From NCBI RefSeq assembly GCF_022601875.1, contig NZ_JAKVIP010000001.1:186001-250000 (forward strand): 64,000 nucleotides of DNA, given 5' to 3'. Below the pieces are notes generated by a model that worked only from the letters and a program-made list of their open reading frames with translations, was not told the DNA's origin and did not search any database. Made by a program: the position numbers and the translations under genes. Of the stretch, positions 42,899 to 51,267 are shown piece after piece. Source of the DNA: Chryseobacterium sp. SSA4.19 (GTDB lineage: Bacteria > Bacteroidota > Bacteroidia > Flavobacteriales > Weeksellaceae). Within the stretch, counting starts at the first letter, position 1; each line of letters begins with the position of its first letter.

Positions 42899-43912
42899 AT
42901 GAGAAAGGTTTTAATCATTGCCGAAGCCGGCGTTAATCATAACGGAAATTTAGAAAATGCTTTTAAACTCATAGATTCTGCGGTAGAAGCAGGAGTAGAT
43001 TATGTTAAGTTTCAAACATTTAAATCTGAAAATTTAGTTGCTAAATCTGCCAAAAAAGCAGAATATCAAATTCAGAATACAGGAAATTCAACAGATTCTC
43101 AGTATGAAATGTTGAAAAAACTAGAACTTTCCCACCAAGATCACGAATTGCTGATCGACTATTGTAAGCAGAAAAACATACAATTTTTTTCGACTGCTTT
43201 CGATTTGGAATCTTTAGAATATTTAAAAGAAATAGGTTTAGAGTTGGTAAAAATTCCTTCCGGAGAAATCACCAATTTTCCTTATTTGAGAAAGGCAGCA
43301 AAATTATTCAAAAAAGTGATTCTTTCTACAGGAATGTGCACTATGGAAGATATTGAAGCTGCCCTAAATGTTTTTTTGAAAGAAGGAATTGTAAAAGAAA
43401 ATATAACGATTCTTCACTGCAATACAGAATATCCTACGCCGATGAGCGACGTAAATCTGAAAGCCATGCTTTCTATCCGTCAGAAATTTGATGCAGAAAT
43501 AGGGTATTCCGATCATACTTTAGGAATAGAAGTTCCCGTGGCAGCGGTGGCTTTAGGTGCTTCGGTTATCGAAAAACATTTTACCTTAAACAATACGATG
43601 GAAGGGCCTGATCATGCAGCTTCATTAGAGCCCGATGAATTGAAACAAATGGTTTCTGCCATCCGTAATATAGAAAAAGCTATTTCGGGATCGGGTTTAA
43701 AAGTGCCAAGTCCGTCAGAATTAAAAAATATGGAAATTGCCAGAAAGAGTATTGTGGCAAGTCTAGATATAAAAAAAGGAGAAATTTTAACAGAAGAAAA
43801 TCTTACCGTGAAAAGACCCGGAAACGGAATTTCGCCCATGAAATGGGATGAAATAATAGGAACTATAGCCATTAGAGATTTTAATGAAGACGAATTAATA
43901 GAAATATTATGA
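42899..43912 (+). CDS. neuB: NeuB-family nonulosonic acid synthase, canonical copy
   Basis: 337 residues. It condenses phosphoenolpyruvate with a 6-carbon 2-acetamido sugar to make a nine-carbon acid, here most likely legionaminic acid (LegI role). All usual NeuB marks are present: IAEAGVNHNG, DYVKFQTFKSENLV, VKIPSGEITNFPYL, HCNTEYPTP, IGYSDHTLGIEV, IEKHFTLN and MEGPDHAASLEP. The C-terminal SAF/antifreeze-like domain starts near residue 275 (IARKSIVASLDIKKGEILTEENLTVKRPGNGI). It begins directly after the NeuD stop, and its end overlaps neuC (ATGA). A divergent paralogue is at 46,135. Confidence 0.95.
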   Translation: MRKVLIIAEAGVNHNGNLENAFKLIDSAVEAGVDYVKFQTFKSENLVAKSAKKAEYQIQNTGNSTDSQYEMLKKLELSHQDHELLIDYCKQKNIQFFSTAFDLESLEYLKEIGLELVKIPSGEITNFPYLRKAAKLFKKVILSTGMCTMEDIEAALNVFLKEGIVKENITILHCNTEYPTPMSDVNLKAMLSIRQKFDAEIGYSDHTLGIEVPVAAVALGASVIEKHFTLNNTMEGPDHAASLEPDELKQMVSAIRNIEKAISGSGLKVPSPSELKNMEIARKSIVASLDIKKGEILTEENLTVKRPGNGISPMKWDEIIGTIAIRDFNEDELIEIL

Positions 43913-45078
43913 TGAAAAAAATTTGTGTTGTAACTGGTACAAGAGCAGAATATGGTTTATTGAGGCCATTAATGCTTGAAATTCAAAATCATCCCGATTT
44001 TGAATTTCAATTGCTGGTAACCGGTGCCCACTTGTCTCCAGAATTTGGAAATACATATACCCAAATTGAGCAAGATGGTTTCATTATCACAGAAAAAGTA
44101 GAAATGCTTTTATCTGCCGATTCGGGAAGTTCGGTTGTAAAAACAATGGGCGTGGCTTTAATTGGTTTTGCAGATGTTTTTGCCAGATTACAGCCAGATG
44201 CTATTGTAATTTTGGGCGACAGATACGAAATGCTGGCGGTGGCTTCGGCGGCTTCGGTCATGAAAATTCCTATTATTCATCTTCACGGTGGCGAGATTAC
44301 CGAAGGTGCTTATGATGATGCTTTTAGACATGCAATTACCAAGCTCAGCCACATGCATTTTACTTCTACAGAAGATTATAGAAACCGGGTAATTCAGTTG
44401 GGAGAACAGCCCGAAACAGTTTTCAATGTTGGAGCGATAGGGATTGACAATATTAAAAAATTAAAACTATTATCGAAGCAAGAACTGGAAACCGAGCTTG
44501 CTTTGAAGTTTAAGAAATACAACTATCAGGTTACTTTCCATCCGGAAACCTTGGCAGATATTTCAGCGGAAAATCAGTTTCAGATATTGCTGGATGTTAT
44601 TAAAAACCAAAAAGACAGCTTATTTGTTTTTACTAAAGCTAATGCAGATACCAATGGCAGGGGTATTAATAAAATGATTGATGATTTTGCAGGCAAATAT
44701 CCGGATCTTGCAAAGGTATACACTTCGTTGGGAAGCTTGAAGTTTTTGTCGGTTTTGAGCCAAAGCGATGCAATTATAGGAAACAGTTCAAGCGGAATTA
44801 TAGAAGCTCCGTCCTTCGCTATTGCCACCATTAATATCGGGAACAGGCAGAAAGGCAGAACACAAGCTCCGTCTGTGATTAATTGTTCTGTAAATATAGA
44901 TGAAATAGAAAGAGCTATTAAGAAAACCCAAAATCAGGAATTTAGAGATACATTGCGCAGTTTCAGTAATCCTTACGGAGAAGGGCATGCGACACAAAAA
45001 ATAATGCAAATTCTCGAAAAAACAAACTTTAAAACTTTACTGATCAAAAAATTTTATGACTTAAAAAGTACAGATTAA
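43909..45078 (+). CDS. neuC: NeuC-type hydrolysing nucleotide-sugar 2-epimerase (LegG role)
   Basis: 389 residues. Start MMKKICVVTGTRAEYGLLRPLM, the NeuC hallmark, then VILGDRYEMLAVASAA, HLHGGEITEGAYDDAFRHAITKLSHMHF and GNSSSGIIEAPSFAIATINIGNRQKGR. The enzyme hydrolyses and epimerises a nucleotide-linked 2-acetamido sugar to the free manno-configured sugar used by NeuB. In this context the substrate should be the diacetamido sugar from LegB/C/H. It overlaps neuB by 4 bases. Confidence 0.93.
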   Translation: MMKKICVVTGTRAEYGLLRPLMLEIQNHPDFEFQLLVTGAHLSPEFGNTYTQIEQDGFIITEKVEMLLSADSGSSVVKTMGVALIGFADVFARLQPDAIVILGDRYEMLAVASAASVMKIPIIHLHGGEITEGAYDDAFRHAITKLSHMHFTSTEDYRNRVIQLGEQPETVFNVGAIGIDNIKKLKLLSKQELETELALKFKKYNYQVTFHPETLADISAENQFQILLDVIKNQKDSLFVFTKANADTNGRGINKMIDDFAGKYPDLAKVYTSLGSLKFLSVLSQSDAIIGNSSSGIIEAPSFAIATINIGNRQKGRTQAPSVINCSVNIDEIERAIKKTQNQEFRDTLRSFSNPYGEGHATQKIMQILEKTNFKTLLIKKFYDLKSTD

Positions 45079-45079
45079 T

Positions 45080-46129
45080 ATGAGTAATATTCAAAAACAT
45101 TGTTTAGATCAATCCTTTTCCGTAAGAGACGCATTGGTGAAATTAGATCAATTGGCCTTTGATACCATATTGTTTATTGTGGATGATAGTATGACTTTAT
45201 TGGGTTCTCTTACAGATGGCGATTTGAGAAGAGGGTTTATAAAAGGTTTAGGCTTTGAAGATCCGCTTCTGAAATTTGTACAATCTAACCCTTCTTTTGT
45301 TTTCGAAGGAGAAGATGCCGTAGACAAGCTTGCCGTTTATAAAGCTAAAAATTTTAAGATCGTTCCGGTTTTAAATTCAGATAAAAAAATTGTTGATATT
45401 ATCAATTTTAGGGAAACCTCTACCGTGATTCCTGCCGATGCCGTATTAATGGCAGGCGGCGAAGGAAAAAGATTAAGACCTTTAACGGAAAATACACCAA
45501 AGCCTCTTTTGAAAGTGGGCGAAAAACCAATTATTGAATATAATATTGATAGGCTTGCTAAAGTAGGTATTAAAAACATCAATTTAAGCATCAATTATCT
45601 GGGAGATCAACTGGTTAAGTATTTTGGTGACGGATCGAGTAAACGATTGAACATCAGATATGCTAGAGAAACAAAACCATTAGGAACCATAGGTTCTATT
45701 TTGCTGGTAGAAGACTTCAAGCATGATGATATTATTGTAATGAACAGCGATTTGCTTACCAATATAGATTATGCAGATTTTTATAAGTTATTCAAAGATA
45801 CCAATGCAGATATGGCGGTGGCTGCCACTTCTTATCATGTAGATATCCCTTATGCTGTTTTGGAAATAGATGGTACTAATCAAGTGAAATCGCTGAAAGA
45901 AAAACCTCGTTATACGTATTTTTCGAATGCAGGAATTTACCTCATCAAAAAAGAAATATTAAAAATGATTCCGCAGGATACGTTTTTCGATATTACCGAT
46001 TTGATGGATAAAATGATTGAAATGAATTTAAACTTAGTAACTTATCCAATCAACGGTTATTGGCTAGATATCGGTAAGTACGAAGATTTTGCTAAAGCAC
46101 AAGAAGACATAAAACATATAAAAATTTAA
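45080..46129 (+). CDS. ptmE: PtmE-like sugar-phosphate guanylyltransferase with CBS domains
   Basis: 349 residues. An N-terminal pair of CBS repeats (residues ~1-115, with LTDGDLRRGFIKG) is fused to an NTP-transferase domain beginning at VLMAGGEGKRLRPLTENTPKPLLKVGEKP and containing NINLSINYLGDQLVKYFG and FDITDLMDKMI. This CBS-transferase fusion is the Campylobacter PtmE architecture, which makes GDP-glucosamine in the GDP-linked legionaminic acid route. Its presence favours a GDP- rather than UDP-based pathway. Companion genes PtmF and PtmA are not seen here. Confidence 0.85.
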   Translation: MSNIQKHCLDQSFSVRDALVKLDQLAFDTILFIVDDSMTLLGSLTDGDLRRGFIKGLGFEDPLLKFVQSNPSFVFEGEDAVDKLAVYKAKNFKIVPVLNSDKKIVDIINFRETSTVIPADAVLMAGGEGKRLRPLTENTPKPLLKVGEKPIIEYNIDRLAKVGIKNINLSINYLGDQLVKYFGDGSSKRLNIRYARETKPLGTIGSILLVEDFKHDDIIVMNSDLLTNIDYADFYKLFKDTNADMAVAATSYHVDIPYAVLEIDGTNQVKSLKEKPRYTYFSNAGIYLIKKEILKMIPQDTFFDITDLMDKMIEMNLNLVTYPINGYWLDIGKYEDFAKAQEDIKHIKI

Positions 46130-46134
46130 AAAAA

Positions 46135-47205
46135 GTGGACAAAAACAATTCAATATATTTTATAGCAGAAACAGCTTTTCATCATGAAGGCGATGTGGAG
46201 TTTTTAATGAATTTGGTGAAAGACATTTCATGTCTCGAAATCAATGCCGTTAAATTCCATTTACTGTTCGATTTAGAAGATTATATTATTAAAAATCATC
46301 CTGCCGAAGAAGTTTTAAGAAAAATTTCTATCCCGGAACAAAGCTGGTTTCAGGTTTTCGATTATATGAAAGAAACCGGCAAAAAAATCGTTCTGCTTTG
46401 CAACGATTTGAAGTCTTTGAAGTTTGTAAACAGTATCCAAAACCAATATCCTATCGACGCTGTAGAGCTTCATTCTACCGGTTTGAATGATATTTTCCTG
46501 CTAGAAGAAGCTGCGAATTTCAAAAAAGATATTATTCTGGGTGTAGGCGGTTCTACTTTCGACGAAGTGAAGTTTGCTGTAGATTTCTTAAAAGCACAAA
46601 AGCAAAACAATATTGTTTTGATGCATGGTTTCCAAAGTTATCCTACCAATTATAATGATATTAATTTTAAAAGAATCGAAATGCTTTCTAATGCTTTTGG
46701 GCTGCCGATAGGCTATGCAGACCATACAGATCCAAAAGATTCTAATAATGAAGTAATTTCGGTTTTGCCGGTGATGAATGGTGTAAAGATTTTGGAAAAA
46801 CACGTTACCAATAAATTTAGCGAACAAAGAATAGATGCCCAAGCAGCTGTAAGCATAGAAACGATGGGAAATATCATTCGCCTTGCCAATACATTAAATC
46901 AAAGTTTGGGCAGCGATAATTTAAATTTTTCTGAAGCAGAGCTTAATTATGGAAATACAGGTCCTATGAAAAAAGCATTAGTTGCCCGAAAACCAATAAA
47001 GAAAGGAGAAATAATCACTAAAGAAGATATTGCCTTTAAAAGAACAACGGCTTCGAGCCCGCTGCTGCAAAAAGATATTTATAAAATATTGGGAAATATA
47101 GCGCTGGAAGATATAGCCCAAGACACATTGCTTACCAATATGAATGTAGAATATGCTTTTAAAAAACAAAATTTCGACCAGTTTTTTGTGTCTGATAAAA
47201 ATTAA
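46135..47205 (+). CDS. Divergent second NeuB-family synthase
   Basis: 356 residues with a GTG start at 46135. It keeps the NeuB/SAF layout (IAETAFHHEGD at the start; SAF-like MKKALVARKPIKKGEIITKEDIAFKR near residue 290) and the metal-site histidines in GYADHTDPKD and LEKHVTNKF. It differs from the canonical copy at several active-site segments: KFQTF is KFHLLF, PSGE is HSTG, and the GPDHxxSLEP block is RIDAQAAVSIE. It may act on a different six-carbon sugar. It is followed at once by an SpsF-like and a YhcH-like gene. I cannot name the product. Confidence 0.82.
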   Translation: MDKNNSIYFIAETAFHHEGDVEFLMNLVKDISCLEINAVKFHLLFDLEDYIIKNHPAEEVLRKISIPEQSWFQVFDYMKETGKKIVLLCNDLKSLKFVNSIQNQYPIDAVELHSTGLNDIFLLEEAANFKKDIILGVGGSTFDEVKFAVDFLKAQKQNNIVLMHGFQSYPTNYNDINFKRIEMLSNAFGLPIGYADHTDPKDSNNEVISVLPVMNGVKILEKHVTNKFSEQRIDAQAAVSIETMGNIIRLANTLNQSLGSDNLNFSEAELNYGNTGPMKKALVARKPIKKGEIITKEDIAFKRTTASSPLLQKDIYKILGNIALEDIAQDTLLTNMNVEYAFKKQNFDQFFVSDKN

Positions 47206-47211
47206 ATCGTA

Positions 47212-48012
47212 ATGAAAATAGGATTATTAATTACAGCACGTTTAAAATCTTCAAGATTACCATTTAAATTATTAAAAGATTTGAATGGCTATTCTATCAT
47301 CGAGCATGTAATCAATAGAGCCAAAACCATAAAAAATGTTGATGCAATTATACTTTGCACCTCAAACAACAAGCAAGACAGGCCGTTGGTAGAAGTAGCA
47401 CTCGAAAATAATATATACTCTTTTTTGGGATCGGAAGAAGACGTTTTACAGAGATTGAATGATTGTAGCCAATTTTTTGGATTAGATTATATTGTAAGCA
47501 TCACAGGCGAAAACCCCTTGTTTTCTGTAGATTATGCTAATATTTTGATTGATAAAATGGTCGCCAATCAAGCAGATTTTACTTATATCGATCATTTGCC
47601 GATAGGCTGCGCGGTGTACGGAATAAAATCTAAAGCATTGGAGCTGGTGTGCGAAATAAAATCTGAAATAGATACCGAAATCTGGGGACCGCTGCTAAAT
47701 CAGCCTGAAGTTTTCAAGGTTCAAAGAATTGAAGCCAATACCTATCTTCAAATTCCTAATTTAAGATTAACTAATGATTATCAGGAAGATTTTCATATGA
47801 TGACCTGTATTTTTAATCAGTTTCCGCACTGTTCGTCCCCATCATTAGAAAGTGTTTTGCAATTGCTACACGACAAGCCGGAGATTTTGAAGATCAATGC
47901 CGAAAAAAAGCAAATGGCTTTGGATCCTGAAGTATTGCAAAGAATAAATCAATTTTACATTGATAATTTAGATAAAATTTTAGACCTCAAATTAAAAATT
48001 TACGAAAAATGA
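47212..48012 (+). CDS. SpsF-like cytidylyltransferase family protein
   Basis: 266 residues. The start MKIGLLITARLKSSRLPFKLLKDLNG and segments VDAIILCTSNNKQDRPLVEVA, FLGSEEDVLQRL and IVSITGENPLFSVDYANILI are those of the SpsF/acylneuraminate cytidylyltransferase group. Bacillus SpsF similarly follows a NeuB-like SpsE gene. It would activate the product of one of the NeuB enzymes as a CMP-sugar. A canonical NeuA/LegF (starting IIPARGGSKG) is absent from the window, so this may be the only activating enzyme. It overlaps the YhcH-like gene by 4 bases. Confidence 0.82.
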   Translation: MKIGLLITARLKSSRLPFKLLKDLNGYSIIEHVINRAKTIKNVDAIILCTSNNKQDRPLVEVALENNIYSFLGSEEDVLQRLNDCSQFFGLDYIVSITGENPLFSVDYANILIDKMVANQADFTYIDHLPIGCAVYGIKSKALELVCEIKSEIDTEIWGPLLNQPEVFKVQRIEANTYLQIPNLRLTNDYQEDFHMMTCIFNQFPHCSSPSLESVLQLLHDKPEILKINAEKKQMALDPEVLQRINQFYIDNLDKILDLKLKIYEK

Positions 48013-48446
48013 TTTTTGACCAACTTACCAATATAAATAGATATGATATTGATTTAGAATTTGTTACACAATTTTTAGAAAACCTCTCATTCCAGCCTGG
48101 AAAAATTGAAATCGGTGGTGAGGATCATTTTGCCATAGGTTTGTCTTACCCTACTTCAAATAGTGAAAACGGGGTTTGGGAAGCGCATAGGAAATATCTT
48201 GATATACATTATATCTTAGAAGGAGAAGAAACCGTGTTGATAAACGATATTGAAGCAATGGTTTCTACGAAAGAATATGAAGACGATTGTGAATTGTTTG
48301 CCGGAGAAAAACTTCACGAAGTACATCTGAAACCGGGAGATTTTTTGATATTATTTCCAAATGAGGTACACAAAACAGGAATAATGTGTAACGAAATAAG
48401 CAGCCAAATTAAAAAATTGGTATTCAAAAAGCTGTTAATACATTAA
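48009..48446 (+). CDS. YhcH/YjgK/YiaL family protein (NanQ-like)
   Basis: 145 residues. The cupin-like family pattern is clear: start MIFDQLTNINRY, GVWEAHRKYLDIHYILEGEETVLI with the metal-binding His, YEDDCELFAG, and LKPGDFLILFPNEVHKTGIM with a final His. E. coli YhcH (NanQ) has been described as an N-acetylneuraminate anomerase acting in sialic acid use. Here the gene is coupled (ATGA) to an SpsF-like gene in a biosynthetic locus, so it may supply the right anomer of a nonulosonic acid, or another free sugar, to the CMP-transferase step. This is inference. Confidence 0.85.
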   Translation: MIFDQLTNINRYDIDLEFVTQFLENLSFQPGKIEIGGEDHFAIGLSYPTSNSENGVWEAHRKYLDIHYILEGEETVLINDIEAMVSTKEYEDDCELFAGEKLHEVHLKPGDFLILFPNEVHKTGIMCNEISSQIKKLVFKKLLIH

Positions 48447-48459
48447 AATATCATTACGG

Positions 48460-49791
48460 ATGTTTTTACTCGTTTTCATAATCATCAATTTTTTCTTAGT
48501 CATAACCTATCACTCAAAAAAGCTGAATAAGTTTTACTTATTGGGCATTTTGGTCGTGTTGTTTATGGAACCTGCTTTCCAAAAACTTACAGATCCTACG
48601 ATGTTTGGTGATTCTTATATGGTCTATGGAATTGATCGGCTGAAGACGAATATAATTATGGGTGCTACATTTATTTTTCTTTTGATGTATCCTAAGAATA
48701 AATCTCATCTCAGCAATCATTTTATTTTTTTCTTTACAATTATCATGTTTCATTTGCTTAACGTGATTTTTTCGATAGATGTTCAGAATTCTGCTGCACT
48801 TTTTATAGTTTCTGTAATTATTCCTATTCTGCTTTATTTAACATTAATGTCTTTGGGCGAAAATTTTTTTGGGAACAATAGCAATGTGCTGTTTTCTATT
48901 TATTTAGGCATTATCACTTTCATAAGCATTGGGCTTGTAATGTATAATAAAACATCATCTGGTGGTGCTGATGTAGAAGAGGGTTTTAACAGAACGGGCG
49001 GTGGGCTTTGGCTGTCTAATGTTTCTACGCAGGTTTTGGCGTTGTTTTTCCCGTTGCTACTTATTAAAAATCCTGTAAAAAAATTGAATATTTTCAGAAT
49101 TATTGCCTTGATACTGTTTTTCGTACTTCTCACGGTTTCTTTAAGCCGAACCGCTTTATTTGTATATGCTTTTATGATGTTGTTTTTCTTATTGAAAGCA
49201 AAGAATAAAATGTTGTTAGTCACCGGAGGAATGCTGTTTTTAGTGGTATCTTATTATGTTTTATCGGCAAAACTGAATTTTGATTTAATTGAAATGTACG
49301 AAACAAGATTTCATGGGAAAGGCTCGGTAGCAGAAACGATCGAAGGAGACGGAAGAATATCGATTTATGGTGAAGCTTTGGAGGTTTTTAAAAATTCTAA
49401 TATATTTTTAGGAAACGGAATAAGCAGTTTTAATCATATCAATAAGATGGGATTTTCTAATGCTCACAATATCTATATTAATATTCTCGTAGAAAGAGGC
49501 TTGATAGGAATTGCCTTTTTAGTGGGAATGCTAGTTTATATTTTCAGGAAAATCGGTAGGCTTAAAAGAACATTCAATCTTTCCGAAATCGATAAAAGAA
49601 TCCTGAATTCTTTGCGGCTGGGGCTTATTGGTTTTTTCTTAATTGGAATGACGGGGAACGATTTATTTATCAACAGTGGTTTTGTCAATTCGTGGCCGAT
49701 AAGCTGTATTGTGGTTTTGATCTGCATCGTCGAAAATAAAGCATTGATATATAAAAAAAACAAAAAACTACTTCATGATCACCTTAATTAA
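48460..49791 (+). CDS. wzy: Wzy-type O-antigen/capsule polymerase
   Basis: 443 residues with about twelve membrane helices and a larger loop near residues 270-330 ([31 protein letters not shown]). [16 protein letters not shown] and the [20 protein letters not shown] segment are typical of the Wzy/WaaL O-antigen ligase family. It would polymerise lipid-linked repeat units at the outer face of the inner membrane. Its 3' end overlaps the acyltransferase gene by 17 bases. Distinguishing polymerase from ligase by eye rests on context: one copy, next to Wzx. Confidence 0.85.
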   Translation: MFLLVFIIINFFLVITYHSKKLNKFYLLGILVVLFMEPAFQKLTDPTMFGDSYMVYGIDRLKTNIIMGATFIFLLMYPKNKSHLSNHFIFFFTIIMFHLLNVIFSIDVQNSAALFIVSVIIPILLYLTLMSLGENFFGNNSNVLFSIYLGIITFISIGLVMYNKTSSGGADVEEGFNRTGGGLWLSNVSTQVLALFFPLLLIKNPVKKLNIFRIIALILFFVLLTVSLSRTALFVYAFMMLFFLLKAKNKMLLVTGGMLFLVVSYYVLSAKLNFDLIEMYETRFHGKGSVAETIEGDGRISIYGEALEVFKNSNIFLGNGISSFNHINKMGFSNAHNIYINILVERGLIGIAFLVGMLVYIFRKIGRLKRTFNLSEIDKRILNSLRLGLIGFFLIGMTGNDLFINSGFVNSWPISCIVVLICIVENKALIYKKNKKLLHDHLN

Positions 49792-50281
49792 AAAATATCT
49801 TGCAAAGTCTCTTATCAAATTAAGGGCATATAGAGTAAAAAAAACGGTAGGAAGCTATAAAGGCGGAATATTTGTAGGCGGGAAAACCAGACTTACCAAA
49901 AATACTTTTTTAGGCGAAAACACAAGTTTTAATGGGATGATCGTTTCCGGAATTGGCAAGCTTACCATCGGCGATTATTTTCATTCGGGTCCGGAATGTT
50001 TGGTGATTACCTCCAATCATAATTATAAAGGAGACAAAATACCTTACGATGCTACGCATGTGGCAAAAGAAACCATAATAGGAGATTGCGTCTGGATGGG
50101 AGCTAGAGTTATTATCCTGGGTGGTGTTACCATTGGTGAAGGAGCAATTATACAGGCAGGTGCTATGGTACACAAAGATGTTCCTAAATGTGCAATTGTA
50201 GGCGGAAACCCAGCAAAAGTAATTATGTATCGAGATATAGAAAGATACGATGAACTTAAAAAACAAGGCAAATTCCATTAA
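49775..50281 (+). CDS. Hexapeptide-repeat acyltransferase
   Basis: 168 residues with a left-handed beta-helix ([41 protein letters not shown], later [49 protein letters not shown]). The [18 protein letters not shown] block and the His in SNHNY are typical of maltose O-acetyltransferase-like enzymes that acetylate sugars with acetyl-CoA. Likely a decoration enzyme for the repeat unit. It overlaps wzy by 17 bases and the next gene by one base (TAATG). Confidence 0.88.
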   Translation: MITLIKKYLAKSLIKLRAYRVKKTVGSYKGGIFVGGKTRLTKNTFLGENTSFNGMIVSGIGKLTIGDYFHSGPECLVITSNHNYKGDKIPYDATHVAKETIIGDCVWMGARVIILGGVTIGEGAIIQAGAMVHKDVPKCAIVGGNPAKVIMYRDIERYDELKKQGKFH

Positions 50282-51267
50282 TGATGAAAAATATTTTTGT
50301 AATATCTGCCATCCATCATCTCATTCAGGTGGAAGCTGTGGTGAAAGAAATAGGTTTGCCTAAAAAAGAAGTTCCGATTATTTTTCTTACCAATGAAACC
50401 TCAAAAAAAACAATTTTGGAGATATTAAAATTATTCGGGTACGAAAACTATAAAACATTCAGTTATTGGAATTTTAAAGAAATATTTTCTTCGGCAAAGC
50501 ATTCCCAATACATACAATATTTAAAATCGCTGAAGCATTGTGAAAACCTTTATATAAGCCAATATTATACAGATTATTCACTATTGGCATATCAATTTTT
50601 GAAACCTGAAAAAGTATATCTTTTAGACGAAGGAACGGCGAGCTTTAAAGTATCAAAAGAACGAAAAACTGTAAAATCTTTCGATCCCAAATTTCTTATA
50701 AAATCCCTTGTTTACAGAAGAAAGATTAATTTTCCCGAAAAAATCACTTATTACACGCAATATGATTTCGATATTAATACAGATAAAGATGATGTTATTA
50801 AATATCAATTTACCAAAGATGAAAAGCCAATAGAGTTTGATCAAAACGCGGCTCTTATTTTGGGAAGCTCGGTAGCGGAAGTGGGGGTTGTTACCAAAGA
50901 TAATTATATGAAAATTATCAAAAAAATTAGAGAAAAATTTAATGATAAAAAAGTATATTATTATCAGCACAGAAACGAAAATGCGGAAAAGTTAAACGAA
51001 ATATTAAAGTTAGGCATTGAGATAATTCAATCTAATATACCTTTTGAATTTTATTATAAAAGTTTGAATTATACGCCTTTACATTATTATTCGTTTTATT
51101 CTCCTATTTTGGATAATATATCGCAGCAATATAAAAACCTGCCAAAGCTGAACATTATAAGATTTGAAAAAGAAACAATATTGATGAACCCTCAAATTGT
51201 AGAAAATATCTACGAAAGCTATTTGAAAAACAAAAATTTACACCTGATTTCTTCTATCGAATTATAA
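50281..51267 (+). CDS. Candidate nonulosonic acid transferase with sialyltransferase-like motifs
   Basis: 328 residues. LLDEGTASF (residues 114-122) resembles the D/E-D/E-G motif of bacterial sialyltransferases of the GT52/polysialyltransferase group, YYYQHRNE (226-233) stands where the HP motif should be but has Arg instead of Pro, and SFYSPIL (271-277) resembles the S/T-rich third motif. The N-terminal ISAIHHLIQVEAVV is also like such enzymes. Given the nonulosonic acid genes upstream I propose it transfers the CMP-activated acid. The family call needs a profile search; the starting Met may be the second ATG (50284). Confidence 0.6.
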   Translation: MMKNIFVISAIHHLIQVEAVVKEIGLPKKEVPIIFLTNETSKKTILEILKLFGYENYKTFSYWNFKEIFSSAKHSQYIQYLKSLKHCENLYISQYYTDYSLLAYQFLKPEKVYLLDEGTASFKVSKERKTVKSFDPKFLIKSLVYRRKINFPEKITYYTQYDFDINTDKDDVIKYQFTKDEKPIEFDQNAALILGSSVAEVGVVTKDNYMKIIKKIREKFNDKKVYYYQHRNENAEKLNEILKLGIEIIQSNIPFEFYYKSLNYTPLHYYSFYSPILDNISQQYKNLPKLNIIRFEKETILMNPQIVENIYESYLKNKNLHLISSIEL

